A DNA stretch of 64,000 nt from Sutcliffiella horikoshii (GCF_021991925.1 NZ_RXZI01000006.1:62001-126000); one strand, 5' to 3'. Shown: positions 43,838-55,361, counted from the first letter of the stretch. Numbers and translations are program-made. Notes: a model not told the origin generated them from the sequence alone.

Positions 43838-45178
43838 ATGTTGAGACTTGTTATTATCGCTGTTTTAGCAATTGCGGTAGCAGGAACAGGGTATTGGGGT
43901 TATCAAGAGCATCAAGATAAAAACGCAGTCCTCATTAATGCGGAAAATAACTATCAACGTGCTTTCCATGACCTTGTCTACCACGTGGACCTGCTGCATG
44001 ATAAGATAGGGACGACTTTGGCAATGAGTTCCAGAGAACAGTTGTCCCCATCTTTTGCTGAAGTATGGAGGATTACTTCGGAAGCCCAGAATGATGTTGG
44101 GCAGTTGCCGTTGACACTACTTCCTTTTAATAAGACAGAAGAATTTTTGACAAATACAGGTGATTATACCTATCAAGTAGCGGTAAGGGACTTAGATAAA
44201 AACCCATTATCTGATGAGGAATATGGCACACTTCAAGCTCTGTACCAAAAATCTGACGAAATCAGGCAGGAATTAAGAAGAGTCCAAAGCATGGTAATGA
44301 GCAATAATCTGCGTTGGATGGATGTGGAGCTCGCTTTGTCAGCGAAGGATCAACCACAAGATAACACCATTATCGATGGATTCAAAACAGTGGAGAAAAA
44401 TGTAGAAGGGTATGACGAAGCCGATTTTGGACCGACCTTCACTTCCATGAACCAGAAGGATAAGAACTTTAGCAAACTTTCCGGTAAAACCATTACAGAG
44501 GAAGATGCTAAGAAAATTGCGGACAAATACTTAGAACTAGAAGGCAATGAAGAAATTATCATCACGGAGAACGGTGAAGGGTCTGAGTTTGGATTCTATA
44601 GTTTAAAGATAGTGGATAACAACCAGCAGGACACTTTTATGGATATTGCGAAAAAAGGTGGAATCCCAATTTATCTGGTTCAAGATAAACAGCCTGAAAA
44701 GAAAAATATTAGTCTAAATGAAGCGACTGAAAAGGCTAGGAACTTCTTGAAACAGAATAAATTCGATACACTGGATTTATATGAAAGTGTCGAATACAAC
44801 AAACTTGGAATTTTCACGTTCGTATCCAATGTGGATGGCGTGAGAGTTTATCCTGATGCCATCAAAATGAAAGTGAGTCTGGATACTGGGGAGATCGTTG
44901 GTTTCTCTGCAAAAGACTATTTGATGTCACACCATTTGCGTGAAATTCCAGAACCGGGTATTTCGGTTCAGGAAGCAACAGATAAAATCAATGAAAAAGT
45001 GATGATCATGGAAGACTATTTGGCCGTCATCAATAATGATCTTGGGGAAGAAGTCCTATGCTATGAGTTCTTGGGAACCATCGACAATGACACATATCAA
45101 ATCTTTATCAACGCAAACGACGGCCGTGAAGAAAAAGTAGAAAAACTTAAAAATCCAGAACTACTTTACGACTTGTAA
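43838..45178 (+). CDS. ypeB: Germination protein YpeB
   Basis: YpeB is needed for SleB localisation and stability in the spore and is cleaved on germination. There are 446 residues: an N-terminal signal anchor (VIIAVLAIAVAGTGYWGY), a helical N-terminal domain and C-terminal PepSY repeats (for example TEEDAKKIADKYLE, LNEATEKARNFLKQ, SVQEATDKINEKV). GAGGGTG precedes the ATG. It is co-transcribed with sleB and ends in a terminator. Confidence 0.95.
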   Translation: MLRLVIIAVLAIAVAGTGYWGYQEHQDKNAVLINAENNYQRAFHDLVYHVDLLHDKIGTTLAMSSREQLSPSFAEVWRITSEAQNDVGQLPLTLLPFNKTEEFLTNTGDYTYQVAVRDLDKNPLSDEEYGTLQALYQKSDEIRQELRRVQSMVMSNNLRWMDVELALSAKDQPQDNTIIDGFKTVEKNVEGYDEADFGPTFTSMNQKDKNFSKLSGKTITEEDAKKIADKYLELEGNEEIIITENGEGSEFGFYSLKIVDNNQQDTFMDIAKKGGIPIYLVQDKQPEKKNISLNEATEKARNFLKQNKFDTLDLYESVEYNKLGIFTFVSNVDGVRVYPDAIKMKVSLDTGEIVGFSAKDYLMSHHLREIPEPGISVQEATDKINEKVMIMEDYLAVINNDLGEEVLCYEFLGTIDNDTYQIFINANDGREEKVEKLKNPELLYDL

Positions 45179-45256
45179 AAAAAGCCTTAATCGTTGCACC
45201 TGGAAAAAACATTAACAAAACCTGCAAAAAATTGAATTTAAAGGTATTTACTTTAG

Positions 45257-45290
45257 AGGAAAAGTCGAATTTGGCTTTTCCTTTTTTTCG
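45257..45290 (+). terminator. Terminator of sleB-ypeB
   Basis: AGGAAAAG (45257-45264) and CTTTTCCT (45275-45282) with a T run. Confidence 0.8.
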
Positions 45291-45365
45291 TAAAATGGTT
45301 TAATAGGAATAAATAGAAAAAAGTAGCAAGGAAAAGAAACAACGGGGTGTTAAGGGGGCAATGTT

Positions 45366-46019
45366 TTGTTAAAGCCAGGGGTCGTATTAACTCTGCAAGT
45401 GCGAAATGATGATAAAGTGGAGAAATATAGATGCAAAGTACAAGAAGTGAAAGATAATGAATTCTATGTGGATTATCCGTCACATTACGCAAATGGCAGG
45501 ACTACATATATATTGAACGGAACACAATTACTTATTTCCTATGTAACAGATGAAGGTGTTGCCTATACATTCGAGAGCGAGGTACTGGGCAGGATTAAAC
45601 AGGCAATACCAATGATGCAGTTATCTTTCCCCGGTTATGATCAAGTTGCCAAGGTGCAACGTCGACAGTATGTCAGGGTGGAAAGCAATTTGGATGTAGC
45701 AGTTCATCCGCTATCCGTCGATTTCGACCCTTTTATAACCGTCACTCACGATATCAGTGCAGGTGGGGCGGCAGTGTTATTACCTGAAAATGCCACGTTG
45801 CATGAAAAGGAACATGTCCTGACTACATTTGTTCTTCATCTTAATAATGGGGAAACTCATTATTTAAAGCTGAAAAGCAAAGTGATTAGATTAGTGGAAG
45901 TCGATAGGAACAGAATGAGGGCCTCCCTGCAGTTCGATCCCATTAAGGAAGTAGAGAGGCAGGTAATAATAAAGTATTGCTTTGAACAGCAATTGTTATT
46001 AAGAAAGACTCTTATTTAA
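45366..46019 (+). CDS. ypfA: PilZ-domain c-di-GMP receptor YpfA (MotI/DgrA)
   Basis: A cytoplasmic c-di-GMP effector that, in B. subtilis, slows flagellar rotation by acting on the motor. There are 217 residues: an N-terminal YcgR-like domain (1-95) and a C-terminal PilZ domain. The c-di-GMP motifs are visible as RRQYVRV (RxxxR) and DISAGGAAV (D-x-S-x-x-G). The start is TTG with AGGGGGC just upstream. Motility genes are not in this window, so the role is by family. Confidence 0.9.
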   Translation: MLKPGVVLTLQVRNDDKVEKYRCKVQEVKDNEFYVDYPSHYANGRTTYILNGTQLLISYVTDEGVAYTFESEVLGRIKQAIPMMQLSFPGYDQVAKVQRRQYVRVESNLDVAVHPLSVDFDPFITVTHDISAGGAAVLLPENATLHEKEHVLTTFVLHLNNGETHYLKLKSKVIRLVEVDRNRMRASLQFDPIKEVERQVIIKYCFEQQLLLRKTLI

Positions 46020-46088
46020 GCATAAAACCTTCCAAAATCATCCATACTATAAGTAACGACTAAGTAGGATGAATGGGAGAAAGGCTAT

Positions 46089-46271
46089 ATGAAAAGAGTG
46101 GAAAAAATTATCATTAAGTTGATAATCATACAGCTAATTTGTATGATATGTGCACAAGGTTTGCTTCTCTACACCGGTGCTGCCCCTTTTTTAAGCAAGG
46201 TAATTCAATATGAGGGAGTAGGCGGTATGAAAATTATGGAACATATAGAAACATTCGACCAAAGTAGATGA
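46089..46271 (+). CDS. ypfB: YpfB, small DUF5359 membrane protein
   Basis: A 60-residue protein with a basic start (MKRVEKIIIKL), one hydrophobic segment (IIQLICMICAQGLLLYTGA) and a short outer tail ending in ETFDQSR. It matches the YpfB family found between ypfA and cmk. No function is known. ATG follows GGAGAAAGG. A short terminator separates it from cmk. Confidence 0.82.
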   Translation: MKRVEKIIIKLIIIQLICMICAQGLLLYTGAAPFLSKVIQYEGVGGMKIMEHIETFDQSR

Positions 46272-46308
46272 TTATGATAAAATATAGATGAATGAAAACA
46301 GTGGAAAT

Positions 46309-46330
46309 GCAGGGATACCCTGCTTTTTTC
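46309..46330 (+). terminator. Small terminator between ypfB and cmk
   Basis: GCAGGG, loop ATA, CCCTGC, six T. Confidence 0.75.
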
Positions 46331-46366
46331 ATGTAAAAAAGATTAAACGTGAATTCAGGAGGAACT

Positions 46367-47059
46367 ATGAAACAAAAATTATCAGTGGCAATCGACGGGC
46401 CTGCAGCGGCAGGGAAAAGTACAGTGGCAAAAATCGTCGCAGACAAATTAGGATATTTATATATTGATACAGGGGCAATGTACAGAGCAATAACTTTTCA
46501 AGCCATCAGACATGATGTCAACTTGGAAGATGAAAAGTCATTGCAGGAATTGGTAGAAATGATGGAAATAGATTTGCGTGCCACAAACAATAAAACACAA
46601 CACGTGTACATAAATGATGAAGATGTAACAGAGCAAATCCGCACGCATGATGTGACAAACAATGTATCCATCGTTGCCAAACATAAAACCGTGCGTGAGG
46701 AAATGGTAGCAAGACAACGAGTTCTTGCCAAGCGTGGCGGAGTGGTGATGGACGGCAGAGATATCGGTACGCACGTGCTACCAGATGCCGAGGTGAAGGT
46801 GTTCCTTCTTGCGTCCGTCGACGAAAGAGCACATAGAAGACATGCGGAAAACCTTTCAAAAGGCTATGATTCTGATCTGGAAAAACTAAAACAAGAAATT
46901 GCAAGACGGGACAAACTTGACTCCGAGCGGGAAATTGCCCCTCTACAGAAAGCAGAAGATGCAAAAGAGATAGATACAACCTCATTATCCATCGATCAAG
47001 TGGTAGGTAAAATTATGGAGTTGGTTGTTCTAGAGACAGAAAGGGCAGGGCGTCCATGA
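46367..47059 (+). CDS. cmk: Cytidylate kinase
   Basis: It phosphorylates CMP and dCMP. There are 230 residues of the NMP-kinase fold. P-loop is [44 protein letters not shown] (CMP-binding) and [11 protein letters not shown] follow. ATG 46367 is preceded by AGGAGG. The stop overlaps the following plsC start by four bases, making a coupled pair. Confidence 0.96.
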   Translation: MKQKLSVAIDGPAAAGKSTVAKIVADKLGYLYIDTGAMYRAITFQAIRHDVNLEDEKSLQELVEMMEIDLRATNNKTQHVYINDEDVTEQIRTHDVTNNVSIVAKHKTVREEMVARQRVLAKRGGVVMDGRDIGTHVLPDAEVKVFLLASVDERAHRRHAENLSKGYDSDLEKLKQEIARRDKLDSEREIAPLQKAEDAKEIDTTSLSIDQVVGKIMELVVLETERAGRP

Positions 47060-47637
47060 CTTTCTACTCATTCGCTAAATTCATCGTTTCAGTAGTGCTT
47101 AAGCCTTTGTTTCGCATTAATGTAATCGGAAGCGAAAACATCCCTAAAGAAGGACCAGTCCTGATATGTTCGAACCACATCGATAACCTCGATCCTCCTG
47201 TTGTAGGAATTACCTCGCCAAGAACCGTACGTTTCATGGCAAAAGAGGAGATTTTTCATGTGCCTATCCTTAAAACCATCCTACCCAAGCTTCATGCGTT
47301 TCCTGTAAAAAGGGGAATGAGTGACAGGGAAGCATTACGGAAAGCTCTAAAAGTGTTAAAAGAGGGCCATGTGCTGGGATTATTTCCTGAAGGGACCAGG
47401 AGTAAAACTGGGGAACTTGGTAAAGGGTTGGCTGGAGCTGGCTTTTTTGCACTCCGTTCCGATGCTGCAGTCGTACCTTGTGCGATAATCGGACCATATA
47501 AGAAATTCCAACCATTAAAAGTCGTATATGGAAAACCAATTGACTTTACCCAACCGCGCATGGAAAAAAAATCCGCTGAGGAAGCAACGTTGCTGGTAAT
47601 GGATTCCATTCGTGAACTTATCGAAAAAAACAGATAG
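47056..47637 (+). CDS. plsC: 1-acyl-sn-glycerol-3-phosphate acyltransferase
   Basis: It transfers an acyl group to lysophosphatidic acid to form phosphatidic acid at the membrane. There are 193 residues. The HX4D catalytic motif is [12 protein letters not shown]; the substrate motif is [12 protein letters not shown]; a third block is VVPCAIIG. A hydrophobic N terminus fits membrane association. The ATG overlaps the cmk stop (ATGA), and no terminator follows directly. Confidence 0.93.
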   Translation: MTFYSFAKFIVSVVLKPLFRINVIGSENIPKEGPVLICSNHIDNLDPPVVGITSPRTVRFMAKEEIFHVPILKTILPKLHAFPVKRGMSDREALRKALKVLKEGHVLGLFPEGTRSKTGELGKGLAGAGFFALRSDAAVVPCAIIGPYKKFQPLKVVYGKPIDFTQPRMEKKSAEEATLLVMDSIRELIEKNR

Positions 47638-47826
47638 TTTAAGAGTTTTGACTTGACAAAATGTCCTATTTATTAGAAGTTAGTAGAAGGAAGCTAAATT
47701 TGTAGGATTTTGTTTAGTGGTATTCCTGGAAATTTAAACTCGACAGTTCTAATTGATCTGTCCAACAATCAAGTAAGTTAACATCCGTTAATTTATGAAT
47801 TATTACACGAAACAAATGCAACTTTT

Positions 47827-47870
47827 GTTAAGTACGTATGCTTAGGCTTCAGCCTGCATACTTACGTAAC
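47827..47870 (+). ncRNA. Candidate structured leader hairpin upstream of ypfD
   Basis: GTTAAGTACGTATGC (47827-47841) pairs with GCATACTTACGTAAC (47856-47870) with two mismatches, capped by AGGCT-TC-AGCCT. There is no T run after it, so it is not a terminator. It is 57 bases upstream of the S1-like gene, whose products elsewhere bind their own mRNA. Function is inferred only. Confidence 0.4.
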
Positions 47871-47926
47871 GTCTACCGTTACTTACATAAATAATGGATT
47901 AGCTGGTTTGTATGGAGGAGGTAATA

Positions 47927-49072
47927 ATGATGGTGGAAGACATGAATCAAGTAGAAGTTAACAATTTAGAAGTTGGCAACAAAGTAACTGGAACAGTTAC
48001 TAAAGTTGAAGAAAAACAGGTCCTCGTATCAATTGAGGGTAGTAAGTTAGATGGAATCATTCCGATAAGTGAACTTTCCAGCCTTCACGTAGAAAAAGCA
48101 ACAGATGTGGTGGCAGAAGGTCAGGAACTTCAATTAAAAGTGACGAAGGTAGAAGAAGAATTACTTGTCTTATCCAAAAAAGCTGTAGACGCTGATCTAG
48201 CATGGGAAGATCTACAAAAGAAATTCGAATCTAAAGAAGTATTCGAAGCGGAAATCAAGGATGTCGTTAAGGGCGGACTTGTGGTAGACCTTGGGGTACG
48301 TGGGTTTGTTCCCGCATCCTTGGTTGAAAACTACTTTGTGGATGATTTCTCTGATTACAAAGGAAAGACATTAACATTTAAAGTGGTAGAACTTGAGAAA
48401 GAAAAAAATCGTGTCATTCTTTCACACCGTGCAGTGGTAGAGGAAGAGATGCAGAATAAGAAACACAAATTGCTTGATACCATTGAAACTGGTCAAGTAC
48501 TTGAAGGAACTGTACAACGCATCACTGATTTTGGTGCATTCGTAGATATCGGCGGTGTGGATGGATTGGTTCACATTTCCCAGCTATCCTACGAGCATGT
48601 AGGCAAGCCGTCCGATGTAGTGACAGAGGGTCAGAAAGTAAATGTCAAAGTTCTTTCCGTTGACCGTGACAATGAAAGAATCTCTCTTTCCATTAAAGAG
48701 ACTTTACCTGGGCCGTGGGCGCAAGTTTCGGAAAAGCTATCTGCTGGCAGTGTAACAGAAGGTGTTGTAAAGCGTTTAGTATCTTTTGGAGCTTTTGTCG
48801 AAGTATTGCCTGGAGTGGAAGGGTTGGTTCATATTTCCCAAATCTCCAACAAGCATATCGGCACACCTCATGAAGTATTGACAGAAGGTGACAAAGTCCA
48901 AGTGAAGGTCTTGGATGTCAACGAAACGGACCAAAGAATCTCCTTAAGTATCCGCGAATTGGAAGAGCCTGAAGAAGAAGAGGACTATAGCCAATACAAT
49001 CAACCTGAAGAGTCCGGCGGATTCCAATTAGGAGAGATGATCGGGGATAAACTCAGCAAGTTGAAGAAATAA
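47927..49072 (+). CDS. ypfD: Ribosomal protein S1 homologue YpfD
   Basis: A 381-residue RNA-binding protein with four S1 domains: about 12-80 ([20 protein letters not shown]), 98-165 ([20 protein letters not shown]), 183-251 ([21 protein letters not shown]) and 268-340 ([20 protein letters not shown]). It is shorter than six-domain S1 of proteobacteria. The acidic C terminus ends [11 protein letters not shown] 47927 is preceded by GGAGGAGG; a second ATG follows directly. In bacilli it is not essential and not a stable ribosomal component. Confidence 0.94.
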   Translation: MMVEDMNQVEVNNLEVGNKVTGTVTKVEEKQVLVSIEGSKLDGIIPISELSSLHVEKATDVVAEGQELQLKVTKVEEELLVLSKKAVDADLAWEDLQKKFESKEVFEAEIKDVVKGGLVVDLGVRGFVPASLVENYFVDDFSDYKGKTLTFKVVELEKEKNRVILSHRAVVEEEMQNKKHKLLDTIETGQVLEGTVQRITDFGAFVDIGGVDGLVHISQLSYEHVGKPSDVVTEGQKVNVKVLSVDRDNERISLSIKETLPGPWAQVSEKLSAGSVTEGVVKRLVSFGAFVEVLPGVEGLVHISQISNKHIGTPHEVLTEGDKVQVKVLDVNETDQRISLSIRELEEPEEEEDYSQYNQPEESGGFQLGEMIGDKLSKLKK

Positions 49073-49114
49073 TAAAAGCTAAATGTATAGATAGATGGAA
49101 TATCCAGCTTTTAA

Positions 49115-49240
49115 TTGTAGCACGGGATGAAGACTCCAGCGGGGGAGTAGACAATGTTGAGAGCCTCAGGGCATAGCCAAAAAAGGCTTAAGGTCTCCCA
49201 GCAGTGAGCGAAGCCCAGTGGTGAATTCAAAGTTGTTTAA
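49115..49240 (+). repeat. Family A repeat, copy 4, degenerate
   Basis: GAAGACTCCAGCGGGGGAGT, TTGAGAGCCTCAGGGCATAG, AGTGAGCGAAGCCC align with the family A core. The terminal inverted repeats are not recognisable. It fills the ypfD-fni gap. Confidence 0.6.
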
Positions 49241-49289
49241 AGTGAATCACAATCGTACAAGTTACAAAATAATTATGTCTAGGTGATAA

Positions 49290-50348
<1,059 letters not shown>

Positions 50349-50496
50349 AGAATATTGCTATGTGTTAGTGAAACAAATATTATAGTTATTTTTCATTACG
50401 TAAAAGCAACAAAGTTTACGAAAAAAGCCTATAAAAATAAACACTGATAAACTTGACTGTTGATAATCAACTGCGCCTTTTACAGAGCAAAAAAAT

Positions 50497-50545
50497 AAAA
50501 AATCGCCTCCATTCCTTTTCAAAAGGGTGGGAGGCGATTTTTTTG
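50497..50545. terminator. Bidirectional terminator between fni and ypzI
   Basis: AAAAATCGCCTCC (50498-50510) and GGAGGCGATTTTT (50530-50542), with A and T runs on both sides. Confidence 0.9.
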
Positions 50546-50570
50546 TCTTTTTATTCTTACAAAAAAGATT

Positions 50571-50702
50571 TTACTTGTTTCTTTCACGAGCCTCATCTGG
50601 ACCTTCCAGGCTTGTTGCTCCAGGGTATTTTAGAGATTGATCTCGATCTGACTCCGTTCTCTTTTGGGCTTTGAGTTTTCTTTCTTGTCTATCTTTTCCC
50701 AT
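50571..50702 (-). CDS. ypzI: YpzI family small protein
   Basis: A 43-residue, highly charged protein: MGKDRQERKLKAQ, then KRTESDRDQSLKYPGATSL, then EGPDEARERNK. It is the YpzI family, small hydrophilic proteins of unknown function in bacilli. On the minus strand GAGGTGATC precedes the ATG. It lies between fni and yphA, the location known for ypzI, and shares a terminator with fni. It is short but its likeness to the family is unambiguous. Confidence 0.9.
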   Translation of the reverse strand: MGKDRQERKLKAQKRTESDRDQSLKYPGATSLEGPDEARERNK

Positions 50703-50826
50703 ATGATCACCTCATTTCGGTTAATTGAGGATTATTATTCTCATTTTCAACTAAAACATACTGTCATGCATGATTAGTATTCCTTCTTTTTAGGCATAAT
50801 GATTTGGTGAAAGGAGGGATGGAGAA

Positions 50827-51432
50827 ATGGAAACGGCAGGCTTATATTTTTATTTTCTAGGATGGATAGGCTGGATTATCATAACGTTTTTCTTCCCAAA
50901 ATCATCGATTCGGACACTTCTATCTATATTGTTGCTGATGGTGATGGCTGGGTCCACTACTTACTTAAATATTTTTGAGTTCAGTGTGAGTGTAGCATTT
51001 ATTATTCTCATTTTTACTGCAGTCATTTTATTGACAAAAACGATGAAACAGAAATACTTCCTTCACTATTTTTCCATCTGTACTTTGTCATTGGCATACG
51101 TATGCTTCGTCATATTTGAAATATACGATCCGGTTTGGATTATTATTGACAGGACGTGGATGCTTGCTTTCATTCTTCTATACTTATCCTTACTTCTGTT
51201 TAAAACGAAGTGGGAAAGGTTCGTCTTTATGCTTACTGGCGTCTTACAGGGAGAAATATTGAACAGCATAGTGTTAAAAAGTATTTTCTCCTATTCTGTT
51301 ATAGGTTCTTTTGATTTCTTGGCTGTGCTTTTCTTAACGTCTGCCGGTCTTGGCACATGGATGATTTTTGAAACGGTCACTGTCTATCTAGATTCGGTCA
51401 TACAAAAACGAGTAAGGGAGAGACAAGGATGA
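50827..51432 (+). CDS. yphA: YphA, polytopic membrane protein
   Basis: A 201-residue protein with about six hydrophobic segments (GLYFYFLGWIGWIIITFFF, LLSILLLMVMAGSTTYL, VAFIILIFTAVILL, WMLAFILLYLSLLLF and more). No catalytic motif is apparent. By position and length it is YphA, of unknown function. GGAGGG precedes the ATG. Its stop overlaps the next gene by four bases, so yphA, yphB and ypzH are coupled. Confidence 0.83.
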   Translation: METAGLYFYFLGWIGWIIITFFFPKSSIRTLLSILLLMVMAGSTTYLNIFEFSVSVAFIILIFTAVILLTKTMKQKYFLHYFSICTLSLAYVCFVIFEIYDPVWIIIDRTWMLAFILLYLSLLLFKTKWERFVFMLTGVLQGEILNSIVLKSIFSYSVIGSFDFLAVLFLTSAGLGTWMIFETVTVYLDSVIQKRVRERQG

Positions 51433-52325
51433 ACGAATATACATATCCAATCCTTTTCGGAGTTTTAATAGGTCTTGCGACAAGAATGTATATGTTAGTC
51501 ACGGATTATCGGCAATATCCTACCTATTTACATGGAAAAATCATTCATCTATCGCTTGCTTTTATTGCTTCAGGACTTGGGACGATCGCAGTTCCTGCAA
51601 TAATGGAACAAGAATTTGCAGCGATTACCTTTCTCGCACTGGCAGCTTCCCAATTTAGAGATGTTCGGAATATGGAAAGAAACACGCTTACCGAATTGGA
51701 TGCCTATGAATTGGTACCAAGGGGGAACACGTATATTGAGGGAATTGCCATTGCATTTGAGGGAAGAAATTATTTAGTCATGATTACTGCTTTTTTGGCT
51801 ACACTTGCCTACCTTGCTGCAAACGTATGGGTGGGGTTGGTTGTTGGAGTATCAGCCGCCTTGCTTTCCCATAAACTGATGACTGGTGGACAATTGAAAG
51901 ATATTGTGGATATTGAATATGTGAAACCTCATTTTGAAGGAGCAGGTTTGTATGTAGATAATATCTACATCATGAATATAGGGTTGCCTGAACGACAGAA
52001 AGAGGTATTGAAGTATGGGATGGGCTTTATTCTGAAGCCGAAAAATTTCAATGCGAGGACAACGATTGCCAACTTGGGACAAAGGCAAGCAATCCTTCAT
52101 GACATGTCGACTGCTTTAGGTGTTTATCGTGATTCCGGGACTCCCGCTCTCGTTCCGCTGGCAAAAAGGGATCTTGATGATGGACGTGTAGGGATATTCC
52201 TTCTACCACAAGAACAGGATCTTGAAATTGGGATGGCAATTCTTGAACAGGTCCCGACGTTGGAAAATGCAATCAGAATGCCTACGAAGAACCTGAAGGA
52301 GAAGGTGAAGAAAAATGGAAGTTGA
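51429..52325 (+). CDS. yphB: YIEGIA-domain membrane protein YphB
   Basis: A 298-residue protein that gives its family the name: NTYIEGIAIAFEGRNYLVM is present. Hydrophobic segments occupy the first 150 residues (YPILFGVLIGLATRMYMLV, LSLAFIASGLGTIAVPA, FLATLAYLAANVWVGLVVGV), and the rest is a soluble domain. The function is not known; the family seems confined to spore formers. It overlaps yphA at its start and ypzH at its end. Confidence 0.87.
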   Translation: MNEYTYPILFGVLIGLATRMYMLVTDYRQYPTYLHGKIIHLSLAFIASGLGTIAVPAIMEQEFAAITFLALAASQFRDVRNMERNTLTELDAYELVPRGNTYIEGIAIAFEGRNYLVMITAFLATLAYLAANVWVGLVVGVSAALLSHKLMTGGQLKDIVDIEYVKPHFEGAGLYVDNIYIMNIGLPERQKEVLKYGMGFILKPKNFNARTTIANLGQRQAILHDMSTALGVYRDSGTPALVPLAKRDLDDGRVGIFLLPQEQDLEIGMAILEQVPTLENAIRMPTKNLKEKVKKNGS

Positions 52326-52506
52326 AATCGGGAAGTATATCCTTGCTGTAATCACCACAAATCCTTCGAAAATTGCCGGGGGAGCACCCACTTTCACTTG
52401 TGAGACGAAAGAGGAAATGGAATTCATCGCTGCCAACTTGGAAGCCATTCTAGATGGAATTGCACATGGGCTTGGTGAAGAATTGTACGTCATCGTCAAG
52501 CATTGA
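52315..52506 (+). CDS. ypzH: Capping-complex subunit for YIEGIA (YpzH)
   Basis: A 63-residue soluble protein (MEVEIGKYILAVITTNPSKI at the N terminus, GIAHGLGEELYVIVKH at the end) of the small family always found next to YIEGIA proteins. It overlaps yphB by 11 bases, which indicates stoichiometric coupling with that membrane protein. Biochemical role unknown. GAAGGTGAAG serves as its ribosome site within yphB. Confidence 0.85.
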   Translation: MEVEIGKYILAVITTNPSKIAGGAPTFTCETKEEMEFIAANLEAILDGIAHGLGEELYVIVKH

Positions 52507-52764
52507 TAGATATAAATCCTACTTGTTAAAAAAGTCAGACTTCCTTATTGCATCGAATAATGTTAAACTATTCAAGTTAGGCCTTCCTTTTGCAGGAGGG
52601 TTTCTTTTATTAGAGTGATATAATGGAGACTGTTTGTCGCATTAAAGTATCTGATAACAGGCTTTAGTAAAGACTAAGATTATGACAAAATTATAAGTAG
52701 AATTTCTTGTTTATTCGAATGAGAATATTTACATATATACTAGAAAAATGGGAGGGTGGTCACC

Positions 52765-54075
52765 ATGCCAAAACCAACCGTAGCGATTGTTGGAAGACCG
52801 AACGTGGGTAAATCCACTATATTTAACCGAATAGTAGGAGAAAGAATCTCCATTGTAGAAGATGTACCGGGAGTGACAAGAGATAGAATATACAGTTCCG
52901 GCGAATGGCTTAATCAGTATTTTAATATTATTGATACTGGTGGAATAGAAATAAGTGATGCTCCATTTATGACTCAAATCCGTGAGCAGGCTGAGATTGC
53001 CATTGATGAAGCGGATGTTATCATTTTTATGACAAATGGTCGCGAAGGATTAACAACAGCGGACGAAGAGGTTGCTAAAATCCTTTACCGTTCGAAAAAA
53101 CCTGTAGTGGTTGCTGTAAACAAAGTGGACAATCCTGAGATGAGAGATACGTTATATGACTTTTATGCATTAGGTTTCGGAGAACCGATTCCGATTTCAG
53201 GTTCCCATGGTTTGGGGCTTGGAGATCTACTGGACTTCGTTATTGAGAATTTTCCTAAAAATGAAGAAGATGACTACGATGATGATATTATCAAGTTTTC
53301 TTTGATCGGTCGTCCTAACGTTGGAAAATCCTCTTTAGTTAATGCATTGCTCGGTGAAGAGCGCGTTATCGTTAGTGATATTGCCGGTACCACAAGGGAT
53401 GCCATAGATACCCCATACACATATGACGGCAAAGAGTACGTTATAATTGATACAGCTGGTATGCGGAAAAAAGGGAAAGTGTACGAAACTACTGAAAAGT
53501 ATAGTGTACTTCGTGCGTTAAGAGCAATTGAACGCTCTGACGTTGTTTTGGTTGTGATTAACGGGGAAGAAGGCATCATCGAGCAAGATAAAAAGATTGC
53601 AGGTTATGCGCATGAAGCCGGAAGAGCCATTGTGATCGTAGTAAACAAATGGGATGCGGTTGAAAAAGACGAGAAGACCATGAAGGAGTTTGAACAGAAA
53701 ATCAGAGATCATTTCTTATTCCTTGATTATGCACCAATTGTTTTCTTGTCTGCAAAAACAAAAAAACGGATCCATACGTTAATTCCTAAAATTGAAATGG
53801 CAAGTGAAAATCATTCTATGCGTGTGGTGACAACAGTATTGAATGATGTCATCATGGATGCGGTTGCCATGAATCCAACTCCTACAGACAAAGGACAACG
53901 TTTGAAAATCTATTATGCGACACAAGTTGCCGTGAAGCCGCCTACCTTTGTCATTTTCGTTAACGATCCAGAACTGCTGCACTTCTCTTACAAGCGATTC
54001 CTTGAGAATCGTATTAGGGATGCATTTGGATTTGAAGGAACACCTATTAAACTTATCGCACGTCCACGTAAATAA
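52765..54075 (+). CDS. der: Ribosome assembly GTPase Der (EngA)
   Basis: An essential GTPase for 50S subunit assembly, with 436 residues. It has two tandem G domains, each with GRPNVGKS (P loop), a DTGG or DTAG switch, and NKVD/NKWD specificity motifs, followed by a KH-like C-terminal domain ([22 protein letters not shown]). ATG 52765 follows GGGAGGGTGG at correct spacing. It is followed by gpsA after 17 bases, the conserved der-gpsA pair. Confidence 0.97.
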   Translation: MPKPTVAIVGRPNVGKSTIFNRIVGERISIVEDVPGVTRDRIYSSGEWLNQYFNIIDTGGIEISDAPFMTQIREQAEIAIDEADVIIFMTNGREGLTTADEEVAKILYRSKKPVVVAVNKVDNPEMRDTLYDFYALGFGEPIPISGSHGLGLGDLLDFVIENFPKNEEDDYDDDIIKFSLIGRPNVGKSSLVNALLGEERVIVSDIAGTTRDAIDTPYTYDGKEYVIIDTAGMRKKGKVYETTEKYSVLRALRAIERSDVVLVVINGEEGIIEQDKKIAGYAHEAGRAIVIVVNKWDAVEKDEKTMKEFEQKIRDHFLFLDYAPIVFLSAKTKKRIHTLIPKIEMASENHSMRVVTTVLNDVIMDAVAMNPTPTDKGQRLKIYYATQVAVKPPTFVIFVNDPELLHFSYKRFLENRIRDAFGFEGTPIKLIARPRK

Positions 54076-54092
54076 CAGGGAGGAGTGAGTTA

Positions 54093-55127
54093 GTGAAAAA
54101 GGTAGCTGTTTTAGGAGCAGGAAGCTGGGGGACTGCCCTTGCAATCGTTCTTGCGGATAATAACCATGAAGTCCGTCTTTGGGGACATAAACAAGCTCAA
54201 ATCGACGAAATAAATCAATATCATACAAATGAGAAATATTTAAAGAACATCAATCTTTCAGATAAGATTATCGGGTACACTTCCATGGAAGAAGCGGTCA
54301 GCGGGGTAGAAGCCGTTGTGCTTGCCGTGCCAACAAAAGCGATGCGGGAAGTATGTCAGCAAGTAAAAGGGTACCTGTCCACTCCTACTTTGTTCGTTCA
54401 TGTCAGTAAAGGGATTGAGCCGGATACTCACTTGAGGGTCTCAGAGGTGATTGAAGAAGAATTGCCTGAATCTGTCCGCAAAGCGGTGGTGGTTCTCTCA
54501 GGACCGAGTCATGCCGAAGAAGTGAGCCTAAGGCAACCAACAACGGTTACTGCTGCATCCTTGGATGTGGAAGCGGCTGAGAAAGTGCAAGATCTTTTCA
54601 TCAATCAGCATTTCCGCGTATACACGAACACAGATGTGGTAGGAGTTGAAATCGGTGGCTCCCTGAAAAACATCATCGCTCTTGCTGCAGGTATAACAGA
54701 TGGTCTTGGTTATGGGGACAATGCAAAAGCTGCATTGATAACAAGGGGGCTTGCTGAGATAGCACGCCTTGGCAGCTGCTTGGGTGCAAATCCCCTTACT
54801 TTCCTCGGACTTACAGGAATGGGAGACCTTATCGTAACCTGCACAAGCGTACACAGCAGAAACTGGCGGGCCGGTAACATGTTAGGGAAAGGCATGAAAC
54901 TAGATGAGGTGTTGGAAAATATGGGGATGGTAGTGGAAGGTGTCCGCACTACAAAGGCAGCCTATCAGCTATCCCAGAAGCTCCAAGTTAAGATGCCTCT
55001 CACATCTGCGCTATACCATGTGCTCTTTGATGGGGTAGACCCAAAAGACGCGGTAGACGAGCTCATGAACCGCTCAAAGACAACCGAACTGGATGACCTG
55101 GCACAACTTCTTGGTGACAGAGTTTAA
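54093..55127 (+). CDS. gpsA: NAD(P)H-dependent glycerol-3-phosphate dehydrogenase
   Basis: It reduces dihydroxyacetone phosphate to sn-glycerol 3-phosphate for phospholipid synthesis. There are 344 residues. The Rossmann motif is [49 protein letters not shown] and [17 protein letters not shown] (with the catalytic lysine) follow in order. The start is GTG with GGGAGGAG upstream. A terminator closes the operon. Confidence 0.97.
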   Translation: MKKVAVLGAGSWGTALAIVLADNNHEVRLWGHKQAQIDEINQYHTNEKYLKNINLSDKIIGYTSMEEAVSGVEAVVLAVPTKAMREVCQQVKGYLSTPTLFVHVSKGIEPDTHLRVSEVIEEELPESVRKAVVVLSGPSHAEEVSLRQPTTVTAASLDVEAAEKVQDLFINQHFRVYTNTDVVGVEIGGSLKNIIALAAGITDGLGYGDNAKAALITRGLAEIARLGSCLGANPLTFLGLTGMGDLIVTCTSVHSRNWRAGNMLGKGMKLDEVLENMGMVVEGVRTTKAAYQLSQKLQVKMPLTSALYHVLFDGVDPKDAVDELMNRSKTTELDDLAQLLGDRV

Positions 55128-55142
55128 ACTCCATTCTAAAAA

Positions 55143-55176
55143 CGCCACTTCCCCTAAAAGGAATGGCTTTTTTTTA
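55143..55176 (+). terminator. Terminator of der-gpsA
   Basis: GCCACTTCC and GGAATGGC form a stem with one mismatch; nine T follow. Confidence 0.85.
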
Positions 55177-55196
55177 TGAAGGCTATTTTCGTAAAT

Positions 55197-55330
55197 TTTG
55201 TTGCATTTACATACTTATGAACCGATCGGTATATTCCACTGTCGAACTCTTTTCCCTTAAGCTATGTAAATACTTAGAGTATGTACGCAGAAAAAGTCCA
55301 ATTGCCGATTTTTTACTAGTAAATAACCAT
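55197..55330 (+). repeat. Family B element, copy 2
   Basis: It shares GTAAATTTTGTTG, GAACCGATCGGTATATTCCA, CTGTCG, TTAGAGTATGTACGCAG and AAAAAGTCC..GATTTTTTACTAGT with the copy at 4067. The right terminal repeat is decayed (AATAACCA). It follows the gpsA terminator. Confidence 0.7.
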
Positions 55331-55361
55331 CTTTGAGAATTCACCAATGCTATAGAAAGAC

